From Leptolyngbya sp. SIO1E4 (GTDB lineage Bacteria > Cyanobacteriota > Cyanobacteriia > Phormidesmidales > Phormidesmidaceae): a DNA stretch of 64,000 nt. Every line of letters starts with the position of its first letter. Position 1 is the stretch's first letter. A model generated the notes under the pieces. The model did not search any database. It saw nothing but the letters and a program-made list of their open reading frames with translations, and was not told the DNA's origin. The DNA lies in NCBI GenBank assembly GCA_010672825.2, contig JAAHFU020000002.1, positions 1,128,001 through 1,192,000 of the forward strand, given 5' to 3'. Positions 8,915 to 17,758 of this stretch are shown here, piece after piece. The position numbers were made by a program, and so were the translations under genes.

Positions 8915-9664
8915 ATGTCTTTATCAATTGAGACGACTACGGTTGAGATTCAGAGTAATACGCTGACCATTCCAGCTTATCTAGCTCACCCCAACAACCC
9001 AGCTCAAAGTCCCATTGTGGTTGTTATTCAAGAGGTGTTTGGGGTAAACGCCCACATCCGGGATGTGACCAATCGCATCGCCCAGGAAGGCTATATCGCG
9101 ATCGCCCCTCATATTTATCATCGCCAGGTGCAAGGGTTTGAAGTTGGATATGGCGAGGCTGATTTGGCATCAGGACGGGAATATAAAGTAGGAACTAAGG
9201 CGCATGAACTTCTGAGTGATATTCAAGGTGCGATCGCATACGGGCGATTGCATTTTGACAACGTACCCTTAGAAGTAGGGTGCATTGGCTTTTGCTTTGG
9301 AGGGCATGTTGCCTATTTGGCGGCGACCCTTCCAGATATCAAAGCAACAGCCTCTTTCTATGGAGCGGGAATCGTCTCTTCCACGCCAGGCGGAGGGGAT
9401 CCAACCGTTACTCGAACTTCAGAGATTAAAGGAACGGTCTATGGCTTTTTTGGGATGGAGGATCCTCTAATTTCCCTTGCAGAGGTCGATGAGATTGAAG
9501 TGGCATTGCAGCAGGCTTCCGTAAAACATCGTATTTTCCGATATCCTAAAGTCGGTCACGGGTTCTTCTGCGATCGTAGAGAAAGCTATGATGTTGCTTC
9601 TGCAAAGACTGCTTGGGAACATGTGAAGTCTTTGTTTAGTAATGAGCTTAGGCGTTCTCAGTAG
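8915..9664 (+). CDS. Dienelactone hydrolase family protein
   Basis: This is an alpha/beta-hydrolase of 249 aa. The catalytic triad is Cys127 in GFCFGGH, Asp183 in GMEDPLI and His215 in GHGFFCD; Glu40 in IQEVFG is the residue that activates the cysteine in this family. I chose ATG 8915 (MSLSIETTTVEIQ), because upstream codons to 8807 would overlap the divergent ccmK gene and show no similarity. The physiological substrate is not known; family members hydrolyse lactones and other esters. It is divergent from ccmK with 99 bp between starts, so the two may share a control region. Confidence 0.9.
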   Translation: MSLSIETTTVEIQSNTLTIPAYLAHPNNPAQSPIVVVIQEVFGVNAHIRDVTNRIAQEGYIAIAPHIYHRQVQGFEVGYGEADLASGREYKVGTKAHELLSDIQGAIAYGRLHFDNVPLEVGCIGFCFGGHVAYLAATLPDIKATASFYGAGIVSSTPGGGDPTVTRTSEIKGTVYGFFGMEDPLISLAEVDEIEVALQQASVKHRIFRYPKVGHGFFCDRRESYDVASAKTAWEHVKSLFSNELRRSQ

Positions 9665-9882
9665 AACATTTTTGTTGGAAGATGAGGATTGGCCTTTATT
9701 TTTGTTGCAGATACCTATCTATTCAGGAATCCGTAGAAACGGCGTTGTAGCATTTTCAGTTCCTAATTAATTTGGAAATGTAGGTGTTATGGCAGGGTCC
9801 TTCAAGGACATGGCAGTGTATTTAGAGACAGTTGGTAAGCATCTACTGGCCTCTACTGATCCATGATTCAACCCATGCGGAC

Positions 9883-9888
9883 TATAAT
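9883..9888 (+). promoter_or_regulatory. Candidate -10 box of sigF
   Basis: TATAAT lies 49 nt before the sigF ATG. No convincing -35 is seen at the usual distance. The 272-bp gap before sigF holds no gene. Confidence 0.3.
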
Positions 9889-9936
9889 CCGAGCTGCTCA
9901 GTCTACAGGTAGGTTCGTTGTTTTCAGGAATTCAGT

Positions 9937-10716
9937 ATGCCCTTCCAGATTCACACAGAGCTCAAAGGCGAAACTGCTGAGTTACTCCAGCGTTATCATC
10001 ACTCTAAGGAATCTCACGTCCGAAATCGTTTGGTGCAGCTAAATATCGGACTTGTCCGTCGAGAAGCGCACCGCTGGGTCAGACAATCGACTGAATCCTT
10101 CGATGATTTGATGCAGGTAGGGAGCTTAGGGCTGATTCGGGCAATAGAGCGGTTTGATCTCTCTAAAGGGTATGCTTTTAGCTCTTTTGCAATTCCCTAC
10201 ATTCGAGGAGAGATTCAGCATTACCTTCGCGATCGTAGCGCCACGATGCGAATTCCTCGGAAATGGCAAAGCCTTTCTCATCAGGCACGCAAAGCTACCC
10301 ACACGCTTCGTGCACAGCTGCATCGGCAACCCACCGATCATGAAATTTCTGATTTCCTCAAAATATCCTTAGAAGAGTGGCAAGAAGTTAAACTCGCTAC
10401 TCGCAATCGCTCTCCTTTGAGCCTGGACGCTCCTGTTTTAGATGAAGAAGCCTGTTCAGCTTCTCTATCTGATGTGTTGCCTGATCCAAAATATCGAAGC
10501 TTTCAGCTGGCAGAGGAGGATCGTATCCGATTGCAACAGGCACTGCAGCAGCTTGAAGAGCGCACCCGCAAGATTTTAGAGTTCGTCTTTCTTCAAGACT
10601 TAACTCAAAAGGAAACTGCTGAGCGTTTAGGTATCAGCTCGGTCACAGTATCCCGGCGGATTAAACAAGGGCTGAATCGGTTGCGTCTTTTAATGAGCGC
10701 TGCTGAAGAAGGTTAG
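9937..10716 (+). CDS. sigF: RNA polymerase sigma factor, group 3 SigF type
   Basis: Region 2 is clear at residues about 40-100 (DDLMQVGSLGLIRAIERFD, FSSFAIPYIRGEI, HYLRDR). Region 3 follows (SHQARKATHTLRAQLHRQPT), and region 4 with its helix-turn-helix is at about 215-250 (LTQKETAERLGISSVTVSRR). The lack of region 1 and the 259-aa length place it with the SigF/SigB/FliA-like group 3 factors. In Synechocystis SigF controls type IV pilus genes and motility. The lipoprotein gene 148 bp downstream has a PilP/GspC-like domain, which fits a role in pilus or cell-surface functions, though that link is inferred. Confidence 0.92.
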   Translation: MPFQIHTELKGETAELLQRYHHSKESHVRNRLVQLNIGLVRREAHRWVRQSTESFDDLMQVGSLGLIRAIERFDLSKGYAFSSFAIPYIRGEIQHYLRDRSATMRIPRKWQSLSHQARKATHTLRAQLHRQPTDHEISDFLKISLEEWQEVKLATRNRSPLSLDAPVLDEEACSASLSDVLPDPKYRSFQLAEEDRIRLQQALQQLEERTRKILEFVFLQDLTQKETAERLGISSVTVSRRIKQGLNRLRLLMSAAEEG

Positions 10717-10864
10717 TGTCTAAATACTCAGGTCTTTAGCCAGAATGTTTTGATCTAGTCTGGCTGAGATGCGCTATCGTTAAGGCGAGATTCTAGGAAA
10801 AGTTCGTGTAAGTTACTTTTTCTAGGTATATCTTCCATTTTTTGACCTCTTGGGGGGCTTGAGT

Positions 10865-11659
10865 ATGAGGCGTTTAACAACGGTAGCTCTTTTAATGGCG
10901 GTGGGGCTATCCACAACTGGCTGTGGCTTCATTAATGGCCTATTCAATCGAGGCGGTGATATCGAGACCGCTGATCAAGGAGATGCCGATGAAGCTGAGG
11001 TTGTCACTGAAGACGACGATACTGAGGCAGCTGACACTCAAGAGGAAGATGGTGAACTGTTCAAAGAAGCAATGTTGCCGGGTCTTCCAAGTGCTGCTGA
11101 AATTGCATTGGCAGAATTGCTCCCATCAACAGATCCAAATGAACGGTTGAAGGAAATTGAACAGGATCGTCCTGATCCCTATGCCTACGTGCCCGTTCCC
11201 CCACCTCCAGCGGCAGCACCTCCTGCACCCGAAGATGTTCCAAGCCCTGGTGCTCAAGGCAATAATGATGATGCTCAGGACAATGAAGGGGTTCCTCCTG
11301 CAGCAGGAGAACCAGTTCCCCTCCAACCTTTGCCAGCGCTTCCCGAACCAACAGTGGTTGCTTCCCAGGTTCAAATTTCTGGGGTTGCGCAGGTTAACGG
11401 TGAGATCTATGCAATTGTTAAAGCTCCTGGTGAACCCACCAGTCGCTATGTGAAGGTAGGTGATCTTCTCTCAAATGGTGCTGTTTTGGTAAAACGCATC
11501 GAAACCCGTCCTGGGAATGATCCAGTTGTTGTCCTGGAGGAACGTGGGGTTGAAATTGCGTTGCCTGTAGGGTCAGGTACAGGAGCCCCAGAGGAAGAGA
11601 CGGCGTTCCAATCACCACCGGCACCGCCTGAACTTGCTGCTTTGCCATCCCTTCCCTAG
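10865..11659 (+). CDS. Proline-rich lipoprotein with PilP/GspC-like C-terminal domain
   Basis: The N-terminus is a lipoprotein signal: MRRLTTVALLMAVGLSTTGC, with lipobox STTGC and Cys20. Residues about 30-60 are very acidic (DEAEVVTEDDDTEAAD) and 95-155 are Pro/Ala-rich, so this looks like a flexible spacer. From about 165 to 245 there is a compact beta domain (VASQVQISGVAQVNGEIYAIVKA, then RYVKVGDLLSNGAVLVKRIE, PVVVLEERGVEIALPVG). That domain resembles the PilP/GspC fold that links pilus or secretion inner-membrane complexes to the outer-membrane secretin. I chose ATG 10865; a TTG at 10850 would add MGGLS. Function as a pilus alignment factor is inferred from fold and from sigF next door. 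Confidence 0.75.
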   Translation: MRRLTTVALLMAVGLSTTGCGFINGLFNRGGDIETADQGDADEAEVVTEDDDTEAADTQEEDGELFKEAMLPGLPSAAEIALAELLPSTDPNERLKEIEQDRPDPYAYVPVPPPPAAAPPAPEDVPSPGAQGNNDDAQDNEGVPPAAGEPVPLQPLPALPEPTVVASQVQISGVAQVNGEIYAIVKAPGEPTSRYVKVGDLLSNGAVLVKRIETRPGNDPVVVLEERGVEIALPVGSGTGAPEEETAFQSPPAPPELAALPSLP

Positions 11660-12564
11660 CGTTGTAGCTCCTAAACACATCAAGTATTTGTTTGAACGAT
11701 CATCAATCAAGCGGCATGTTAATTATTAACGTTGCGCTTGAGTAGATGTTGTCTTATCAGACTACGCTCCTCGAAAGTTTGCTGATAAGGCATGGAAGTT
11801 TATAGGTTTTTATAGATAAAAGCCTTTTGGCATAGGCTTTCCTATAGAGATTTGTACGGGCTTTTCCTCAAATAATTTAGAAGTGCTCGCTTCGTAGAAG
11901 CTAACGCTTCGTTAAGCATTTAGAGCGATCTGATGTGCATGTTGCGTGTGCAGCATGGCGGAATCCAATGGTCATTTTCCACGATGGAGCTTCATTTTCT
12001 GCCGAATGCATGACTGGGTTCTTGCTTCCACTTGCTGAAAAACCTTATGAGCTGATAAAGAAAGCTGGCTATCGCATTCTAATGGGCGTGTGTAGAAGCC
12101 TTGATTGGTGAGGCGCCTCTCTTGCAGGCCATATTTATATGACCAAAAGAGTAAAAAATCGATGAGTCAGGCTTTTTATACACATTATTTACATTTGTTT
12201 ATATAATCTGAATTGCTTGTTCACATTGCTTTTTTTCATGGGAAATGTTTCCAGAGGCTGAATGCCTTTACAGGAGCTTGATAGGCGTGAAATTTCTACG
12301 CCCTTTCAGGGAAAACACCTTCTCAAAAGTTAATGAAGTTGCCTATACTAAGTATCGTGCATGGGATAAGTAGAAATGCTCATTCCAAATTTCCCGGTTA
12401 GTTCGCCTAGTCACAGTGCATTCGATTCATTCGAATCACGTGTTGGCTTCCTCCGACCTTAACTGTTTGGGTTAGGCCGCTGCGAAAAAGAGATGGTGCA
12501 CTTCTTCGTCTTGTACCGCTCAGCCTCGAGCTAGACAACTACCTAAACCGGCGTTCTCTGTGTA
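11660..12564. other. Gene-free, hairpin-rich 0.9-kb region
   Basis: No coding potential is seen on either strand. Several inverted repeats are present. TCAAGCG(11707)/CGCTTGA(ends 11741) extends into TTAAT/ATTAA. CTTATCAG (11753-11760) pairs with CTGATAAG (11782-11789), and AAAGCCT (11819-11825) with AGGCTTT (11834-11840). A small GGCGT/ACGCC hairpin lies near 12282-12301. A TATAAT at 12202-12207 and a TATACT at 12344-12349 are possible -10 boxes for ndhD or for a small RNA. The first three hairpins may also end transcription of the lipoprotein gene, although none has a clear T-run. Confidence 0.45.
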
Positions 12565-14202
12565 ATGTTCATTGGAACTCACGTGAATGTGATGATTAGC
12601 GAACAGTTTCCGTGGTTAACCACGATCGTTATTTTCCCTTTTCTGGCTAGCCTGCTCATTCCACTGCTGCCAGGTAATGACAATAAAGCGGTTCGAACTT
12701 ACGCCCTAGCGACTGGCTTAGCTGAGTTTGCACTTATTCTCTATACTTTCGGCCGTCACTTTTCTTTCCAAGAGTCTGGTCTTCAACTGGTTGAGTCTTA
12801 CACTTGGGTTTCTCAGATTGGTTTGAACTGGTCTCTTGCCGCAGACGGGTTGTCGATGCCTCTGGTTGTGTTAAGTGGTCTGGTAACAACGCTGGCAATC
12901 CTGGCTTCCTGGAATATTTCTCTCAAGCCCCGACTTTACTTTTTCTTGCTGTTACTGATGTACAGCGCTCAGGTTGGGGTTTTTCTCTGCCAAGATATTC
13001 TTCTGTTCTTCCTGATGTGGGAGATTGAGCTGGTTCCAGTTTATCTGCTCATTTCCATATGGGGAGGTCAAAAGCGTCTCTATGCTGCGACCAAGTTTAT
13101 TCTCTACACGGCCATTGGTTCTGTCTTTATTTTGGTAGCGGCGCTGGCAATGGCTTTCTACGGCGATACGATCAGCTTTGACTTCACTGATTTAGCGCTT
13201 AAAGAGTATTCCTTGCCTTTCCAGCTGTTAGCTTACTTAGCTTTCTTAATTGCTTTTGGGGTCAAGCTACCTATTTTTCCATTGCACACCTGGTTGCCTG
13301 ATGCTCACAGCGAAGCGCCTGCCGCTGTCTCTATGATTTTGGCTGGGGTGTTGTTGAAGATGGCAGGTTATGGCATCATCCGCATGAACATCGAGATGCT
13401 GCCCGATGCCCATGTATTCATAGCCCCTTTTCTGGCAATTTTGGGGGTTGTCAATATCATTTATGCTTCTTTGACAGCGTTTGGCCAGGATAATTTGAAG
13501 CGGCGTATGGCCTATTCTTCAGTTGCGCACATGGGCTTTGTGCTGATTGGGTTTTCAGCCTTTACTACAGTGGGTATGAGCGGTGCGGTGCTGCAGATGC
13601 TTTCCCACGGTTTAATTGCTGCAGTCATGTTCTTTATGGCTGGAGTTACCTACGAGCGTACTCATACGCTTGACATGGTTAAGCTCGGAGGTATGGCGCG
13701 AAAAATGCCAACGACGTTTGCTTTCTTTACGGCAGCAGCTATGGCATCTCTGGCATTGCCTGGTATGAGTGGCTTTGTGAGCGAGATCGCTATCTTCCTC
13801 GGCATGGCAACTAGCGATACCTACTCAGTTGCTTTCAAAGTTTCTGTGATTGTGTTGTCGGCTATTGGGGTGATTTTGTCCCCTGTTTACCTGCTATCCA
13901 TGCTGCGTCGGATCTTCTACGGGGACTCGGGTGAGGTTGTTGAGAAAACACCTCTTATGCTGGATATCCGCCCTCGGGAAGCCTTTATTGCGGCTTGTTT
14001 ACTTGTACCTGTTATCGGTATTGGACTTTACCCCAAGTTGGCGACTCAGACTTACGATGCGAAGACGGTAGCAGTGCTTAATCGGGTTCAGGATACGTTG
14101 ATGTTGGTCGCTGAACAGCCCCATCAGCCAATGTTTAGCGCGATCACCTCCCCTGAGTTAACTGCTTCAGCTTCAGTTTCAGCTCCGATGATTGTTGAAT
14201 AG
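12565..14202 (+). CDS. ndhD: NAD(P)H-quinone oxidoreductase subunit 4, NdhD1/D2 type
   Basis: This is an antiporter-like, proton-pumping membrane subunit of the thylakoid NDH-1 complex, used in respiration and cyclic electron flow. About 14 hydrophobic segments can be followed. Family signatures are the Glu in [15 protein letters not shown], the [11 protein letters not shown]-like [16 protein letters not shown] with the preceding Lys in GVKLP, and the Lys-containing [11 protein letters not shown]. It resembles NdhD1/D2 rather than the CO2-uptake forms D3/D4. ATG 12565 is the longest start; ATG 12592 (MISEQFPWL) is equally plausible. It stands alone, without ndhF next to it, and is followed by a strong terminator. 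Confidence 0.94.
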   Translation: MFIGTHVNVMISEQFPWLTTIVIFPFLASLLIPLLPGNDNKAVRTYALATGLAEFALILYTFGRHFSFQESGLQLVESYTWVSQIGLNWSLAADGLSMPLVVLSGLVTTLAILASWNISLKPRLYFFLLLLMYSAQVGVFLCQDILLFFLMWEIELVPVYLLISIWGGQKRLYAATKFILYTAIGSVFILVAALAMAFYGDTISFDFTDLALKEYSLPFQLLAYLAFLIAFGVKLPIFPLHTWLPDAHSEAPAAVSMILAGVLLKMAGYGIIRMNIEMLPDAHVFIAPFLAILGVVNIIYASLTAFGQDNLKRRMAYSSVAHMGFVLIGFSAFTTVGMSGAVLQMLSHGLIAAVMFFMAGVTYERTHTLDMVKLGGMARKMPTTFAFFTAAAMASLALPGMSGFVSEIAIFLGMATSDTYSVAFKVSVIVLSAIGVILSPVYLLSMLRRIFYGDSGEVVEKTPLMLDIRPREAFIAACLLVPVIGIGLYPKLATQTYDAKTVAVLNRVQDTLMLVAEQPHQPMFSAITSPELTASASVSAPMIVE

Positions 14203-14242
14203 GATTGCAGCTTCGAGTTCTGTTCATTAGGGTCTTAATTTG

Positions 14243-14274
14243 GCGGCACAGATATCTGTGCCGCTTCTTTTTTT
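14243..14274 (+). terminator. Intrinsic terminator of ndhD
   Basis: The perfect palindrome GCGGCACAGAT/ATCTGTGCCGC (14243-14264) is followed directly by a T-rich run (TTCTTTTTTT). It lies 40 bp after the ndhD stop. This is the clearest Rho-independent terminator in the window. Confidence 0.9.
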
Positions 14275-14394
14275 GCAAGTGATATGAAGTCCTGTGAGTT
14301 GATCGCAATACCGATCCTTTTCATTGCAAGGATTTCGAGGATCTTTATTGAGGGTAAGCATCCGGGCTTGATATGAAATGGAGAAAACCCATGG

Positions 14395-15993
14395 TCAGCC
14401 CTGATTCAGAATTAAGTGCCAACCATCTACACTCCCTAACTCTGTTATTTGGCCCTGAATGCCTTGATACGGTGCGACATCTTGTACTAGCAGATAGACT
14501 GGCTGCGACTGCTGCCAGTGCGCTTGTAGTTCTTCTGGCGATTGGGCCATAACTCGACGATCGCTGTAGAAACTCAATGATGGCCGCTCGTAGTTATGGG
14601 ACGTATGAATAAGCTGACCCGGCGGTGTGTTTTGCTGAACAAGGGCTGCTACCGGTAATACAGGGAAGTCTTCACCCAGTTCCCAGACCCAATGATCAGA
14701 TAACATCAGGCATATGAGGGCTAAATAAAGACCGATAAACAGGGTCGGTACGAATCGTAACTGCTGTCGCAGCGCAAATAGAGCTGCTAACCCAGTTGTA
14801 ACCATGACTGCTAGAAAAGTTAGCCCTAAAGCGATAGAGGGCTCTCCACCCCAGGGACTGGCATAGGCAATGCCTGCGGCTCCTACGATGCTAAAGAGTA
14901 TTAGCAGAATGCCCCAAGCTTTGGGTAGTTTCTTAAGGGATAGGCTGCGACCTGTCCAGTGGCGGTGCATGTTCCAGGCAGCGGCTAGGGCAACGCCACA
15001 GGTGAAGGCGATCGCAGGATAGAGAGGAAAAATATACCAGGGCAGTTTAGTGCCCATGACTGAAATAGTGAGCAGGTAGCCGACTGTCCACACCAGCAGA
15101 AGCTTGGCCCAAGGCTGGTGGCGTGATCGCCAAGTGAGCCACAACCCAGTGGGCCAAAAGATGAGCCAAGGCCAGCTGTATTTCAGGAGTTCTAACAGGT
15201 AATACCAGGGGGGGCCATCATGGCTTTCGACCGTGCTCCAGATGCGCTCGAAGCTTTGATCCATCACGGCGGTATTAATAAACTGTTGGCCATAGTGTTG
15301 CCACTGCAACAGATACCAGCCGATAAATGGGACAGTGCCAATCACAATGCCTGCCCAGAGGTAAGGTGAGAGGATGTGCTTAGGAGAGTCCCACAGTAGA
15401 AACACGAGGGCGATCATCAGAAGTAAGACGCCCAAAATACCTTTGGTCAAGCACATGAGGGCAAACCCTACCCCGATACCAAGACCCCAACGGGGTGTAT
15501 ATCGGGATCGCATCAGCACCCACAACGTGGCGATAAAGAAGCAAACCACTGCTCCGTCTAGCATCGCTAGCCGCCCATGGCGTACAACCGGTAGCAAGGT
15601 GAGATAAACCAAGGTGCCTGCCAGTGCTGGTAAGCGAGCAAAAGACACTTCTCGCCCTAGTGCATATAGCAGCGGCACTGAAAGTGCCGTCAAGATGGCA
15701 CCTGGTAAACGAGCGGTCCAGGTATGTACTCCCCAAAGGCGATAGGCGATCGCAATCAAGCCATGCATGAGAGGTGGCTTATTGAGATAGGGCTGTCCCC
15801 AAATTTGGGGGTATAACCACGCTGCCCAGTTGTCTCCCTGACTCATCTCACGGGCTACCTGAGCCACAGTGCCTTCATCCCAATCGCGGAGGGGAACGCC
15901 ATTCAGGTCAATGCAGAACAGCACGAGTGCAGCCAGCAGCAGCAAACCGATGGTTCTGCGATCGCTTGATTGAGTAGTCGTTTGCGAAATCAT
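14395..15993 (-). CDS. GT39/ArnT-like membrane glycosyltransferase
   Basis: This multi-pass protein of 532 aa has the ArnT/PMT_2 signature. The first periplasmic loop carries the catalytic DWDEGTVAQVAREM motif (family D-E), followed by LNKPPLMHGLI and a series of about 11-12 hydrophobic helices. A soluble C-terminal part from about residue 440 completes it (HTSHNYERPSLSFYSDR). Such enzymes move a sugar from a polyprenyl-phosphate carrier to lipid, glycan or protein on the outer face of the membrane. I chose ATG 15993 (MISQTTTQSSD); a GTG at 16017 would add eight residues. It is divergent from the DUF2079 gene with a short shared upstream region. Substrate unknown. Confidence 0.85.
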   Translation of the reverse strand: MISQTTTQSSDRRTIGLLLLAALVLFCIDLNGVPLRDWDEGTVAQVAREMSQGDNWAAWLYPQIWGQPYLNKPPLMHGLIAIAYRLWGVHTWTARLPGAILTALSVPLLYALGREVSFARLPALAGTLVYLTLLPVVRHGRLAMLDGAVVCFFIATLWVLMRSRYTPRWGLGIGVGFALMCLTKGILGVLLLMIALVFLLWDSPKHILSPYLWAGIVIGTVPFIGWYLLQWQHYGQQFINTAVMDQSFERIWSTVESHDGPPWYYLLELLKYSWPWLIFWPTGLWLTWRSRHQPWAKLLLVWTVGYLLTISVMGTKLPWYIFPLYPAIAFTCGVALAAAWNMHRHWTGRSLSLKKLPKAWGILLILFSIVGAAGIAYASPWGGEPSIALGLTFLAVMVTTGLAALFALRQQLRFVPTLFIGLYLALICLMLSDHWVWELGEDFPVLPVAALVQQNTPPGQLIHTSHNYERPSLSFYSDRRVMAQSPEELQAHWQQSQPVYLLVQDVAPYQGIQGQITELGSVDGWHLILNQG

Positions 15994-16113
15994 CCTGTCG
16001 GTGTTTGTGCCTCTCACATAAAACTAAGGTTAGAAGCGTGATATATGCTTTGATTTTCAGGTCAATTGCCGTTGAGAATAGGGTCTGTTAGCGATCCTTC
16101 ATTGTCAAATCAC

Positions 16114-17736
16114 ATGCGCCTGTTGCGTTCCTTTACTGCTCACCGCACCCTTGTTATTCTGGCAAGCCTTTTCTGGGGTCTGATGGTCATCAGCATCTTA
16201 AATCGTCATTTTGCGATGTACCCTTCTTTTTCCTCCCATGACCAGGGAATTTTTAACCAGGTTTTTTGGAATGGTGCCCATGGGCGATTGTTTGAAAGTA
16301 CCCTGTCTTCAGGGGAATCAGCCGCTGTCCAATTTGAGAACCAACTCCCGGATGTTACCTATCGACGTTTAGGCCAGCACTTTACCCCGATTCATTTGCT
16401 CTGGCTACCGCTTTATACGTTGCTGCCCTTTTCAGCAACCCTGCTAGTTTTGCAAGTTACGCTGGTGACGGCAGGGGGGATTGCACTCTATTTTTTAGCC
16501 CGTCAGCGGTTATCTGAACAGGTGGCAACCTGGATCACCTTAAGCTATTACTGCGCTACGGCGGTAATTGCCCCTAATTTGGCTAACTTCCACGATTTTT
16601 CTCAAATTCCTCTCTTCGTCTTTTTAATGTTGTTGGCCATTGAGCGCAAACAGTGGGGGTGGGCGATCTCAGGGACGCTTTTGGTGCTGCTCTGCCGAGA
16701 AGATACGGGCATTATTCTCTTCAGCATTGGCCTGTATTTTCTAGTAAGCCGTCGTTATCCCCGCATCGGTGCAGGGCTCTGTGTTGTCAGTGTAGGGCAT
16801 TTATTATTGACCACAAATGTACTGATGCCCTTATTTTCTGAAGAGGTGGGGACGAACTTTTTGGCCATTTCCTATGCACCCTATGTGGAGGGGGATGATG
16901 CCTCGACGCTAACCCTGCTCCTAGGGATTCTGAGTCGTCCAGATCGGGTGCTCATTGACTTGGTTACCCCTGTTTCTAGAACGGTGCGATTTCTGACGGG
17001 GCACTGGTTACCCTTGCTGTTTGTGCCAGCCATTTCCCCGATGACCTGGCTGAATGTATTTGCGCCGCTCACGGCGCTGTTATTGCGGCAAGACTCGCAT
17101 TTGGCCCTATCGATGCAGCTGCGTTACACCGTGATGGTAGTTCCGGGATTGTTTTACGGCACTATTCTCTGGTGGGCCAGTCGACCGCCAAAGCTTTCAA
17201 CCCGTACCCGACGTATTTGGTCAGCGTGTCTTTGTCTCAGCCTGTTTTTTACGTTCACCCTAAACCCAGTCCGAACCTGGTCATTTGTCATTCCAGATTC
17301 CGTTGATCCGTGGGTTCATCTGTCACTCCCTCGGCAATGGCAACATGCGGGTGAAGTGCGATCGCTGCTGACTCAAATTCCACCCGATGCCAGCGTATCG
17401 GCAACTGATCATCTCTTGCCCCATATCTCTGGTCGACGGGCAGCCATCCGCTTTCCAGGGCTAGAGTTTCAGAATGACGATCGTGAAACGACATCTGTGG
17501 ACTATATCATTGCTGACCTGTGGCAATTGCAGCAGTATCAGGTAGCATTTTCTGGCTCCCGTCGAGAACTTCAAGAGCGGATGCCTTTCATTCAATCCTT
17601 GATAGACGAGAACCGTTATGGACTGGTTGCAGCCACCGAGGGCGTTTTCCTCTTGCATCAAGGGCAGACCTCAGTACCAGAGGCGCTGTCAGCCTGGCAG
17701 GACTTTCAGGCCCAATTGACCTTGGAGGGGGCTTGA
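16114..17736 (+). CDS. DUF2079 multi-pass membrane protein
   Basis: The 540-aa protein has many hydrophobic helices and the marks of the DUF2079 family: SSHDQGIFNQVFWN near the N-terminus, GQHFTPIHLLWLPLY, NFHDFSQIPLFVFLML and LLCREDTGI. The family has a GT-C-like architecture and is thought to include glycosyltransferase-like proteins, with no fixed function. The divergent GT39 gene next door supports a common role in surface glycan assembly. I prefer ATG 16114 (MRLLRSFTAH) to the TTG at 16066. Its stop is only 22 bp from the converging end of the injection-system operon, so the housekeeping/accessory boundary is sharp here. Confidence 0.85.
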   Translation: MRLLRSFTAHRTLVILASLFWGLMVISILNRHFAMYPSFSSHDQGIFNQVFWNGAHGRLFESTLSSGESAAVQFENQLPDVTYRRLGQHFTPIHLLWLPLYTLLPFSATLLVLQVTLVTAGGIALYFLARQRLSEQVATWITLSYYCATAVIAPNLANFHDFSQIPLFVFLMLLAIERKQWGWAISGTLLVLLCREDTGIILFSIGLYFLVSRRYPRIGAGLCVVSVGHLLLTTNVLMPLFSEEVGTNFLAISYAPYVEGDDASTLTLLLGILSRPDRVLIDLVTPVSRTVRFLTGHWLPLLFVPAISPMTWLNVFAPLTALLLRQDSHLALSMQLRYTVMVVPGLFYGTILWWASRPPKLSTRTRRIWSACLCLSLFFTFTLNPVRTWSFVIPDSVDPWVHLSLPRQWQHAGEVRSLLTQIPPDASVSATDHLLPHISGRRAAIRFPGLEFQNDDRETTSVDYIIADLWQLQQYQVAFSGSRRELQERMPFIQSLIDENRYGLVAATEGVFLLHQGQTSVPEALSAWQDFQAQLTLEGA

Positions 17737-17758
17737 GACGATGGCGATTATTCCGAAC

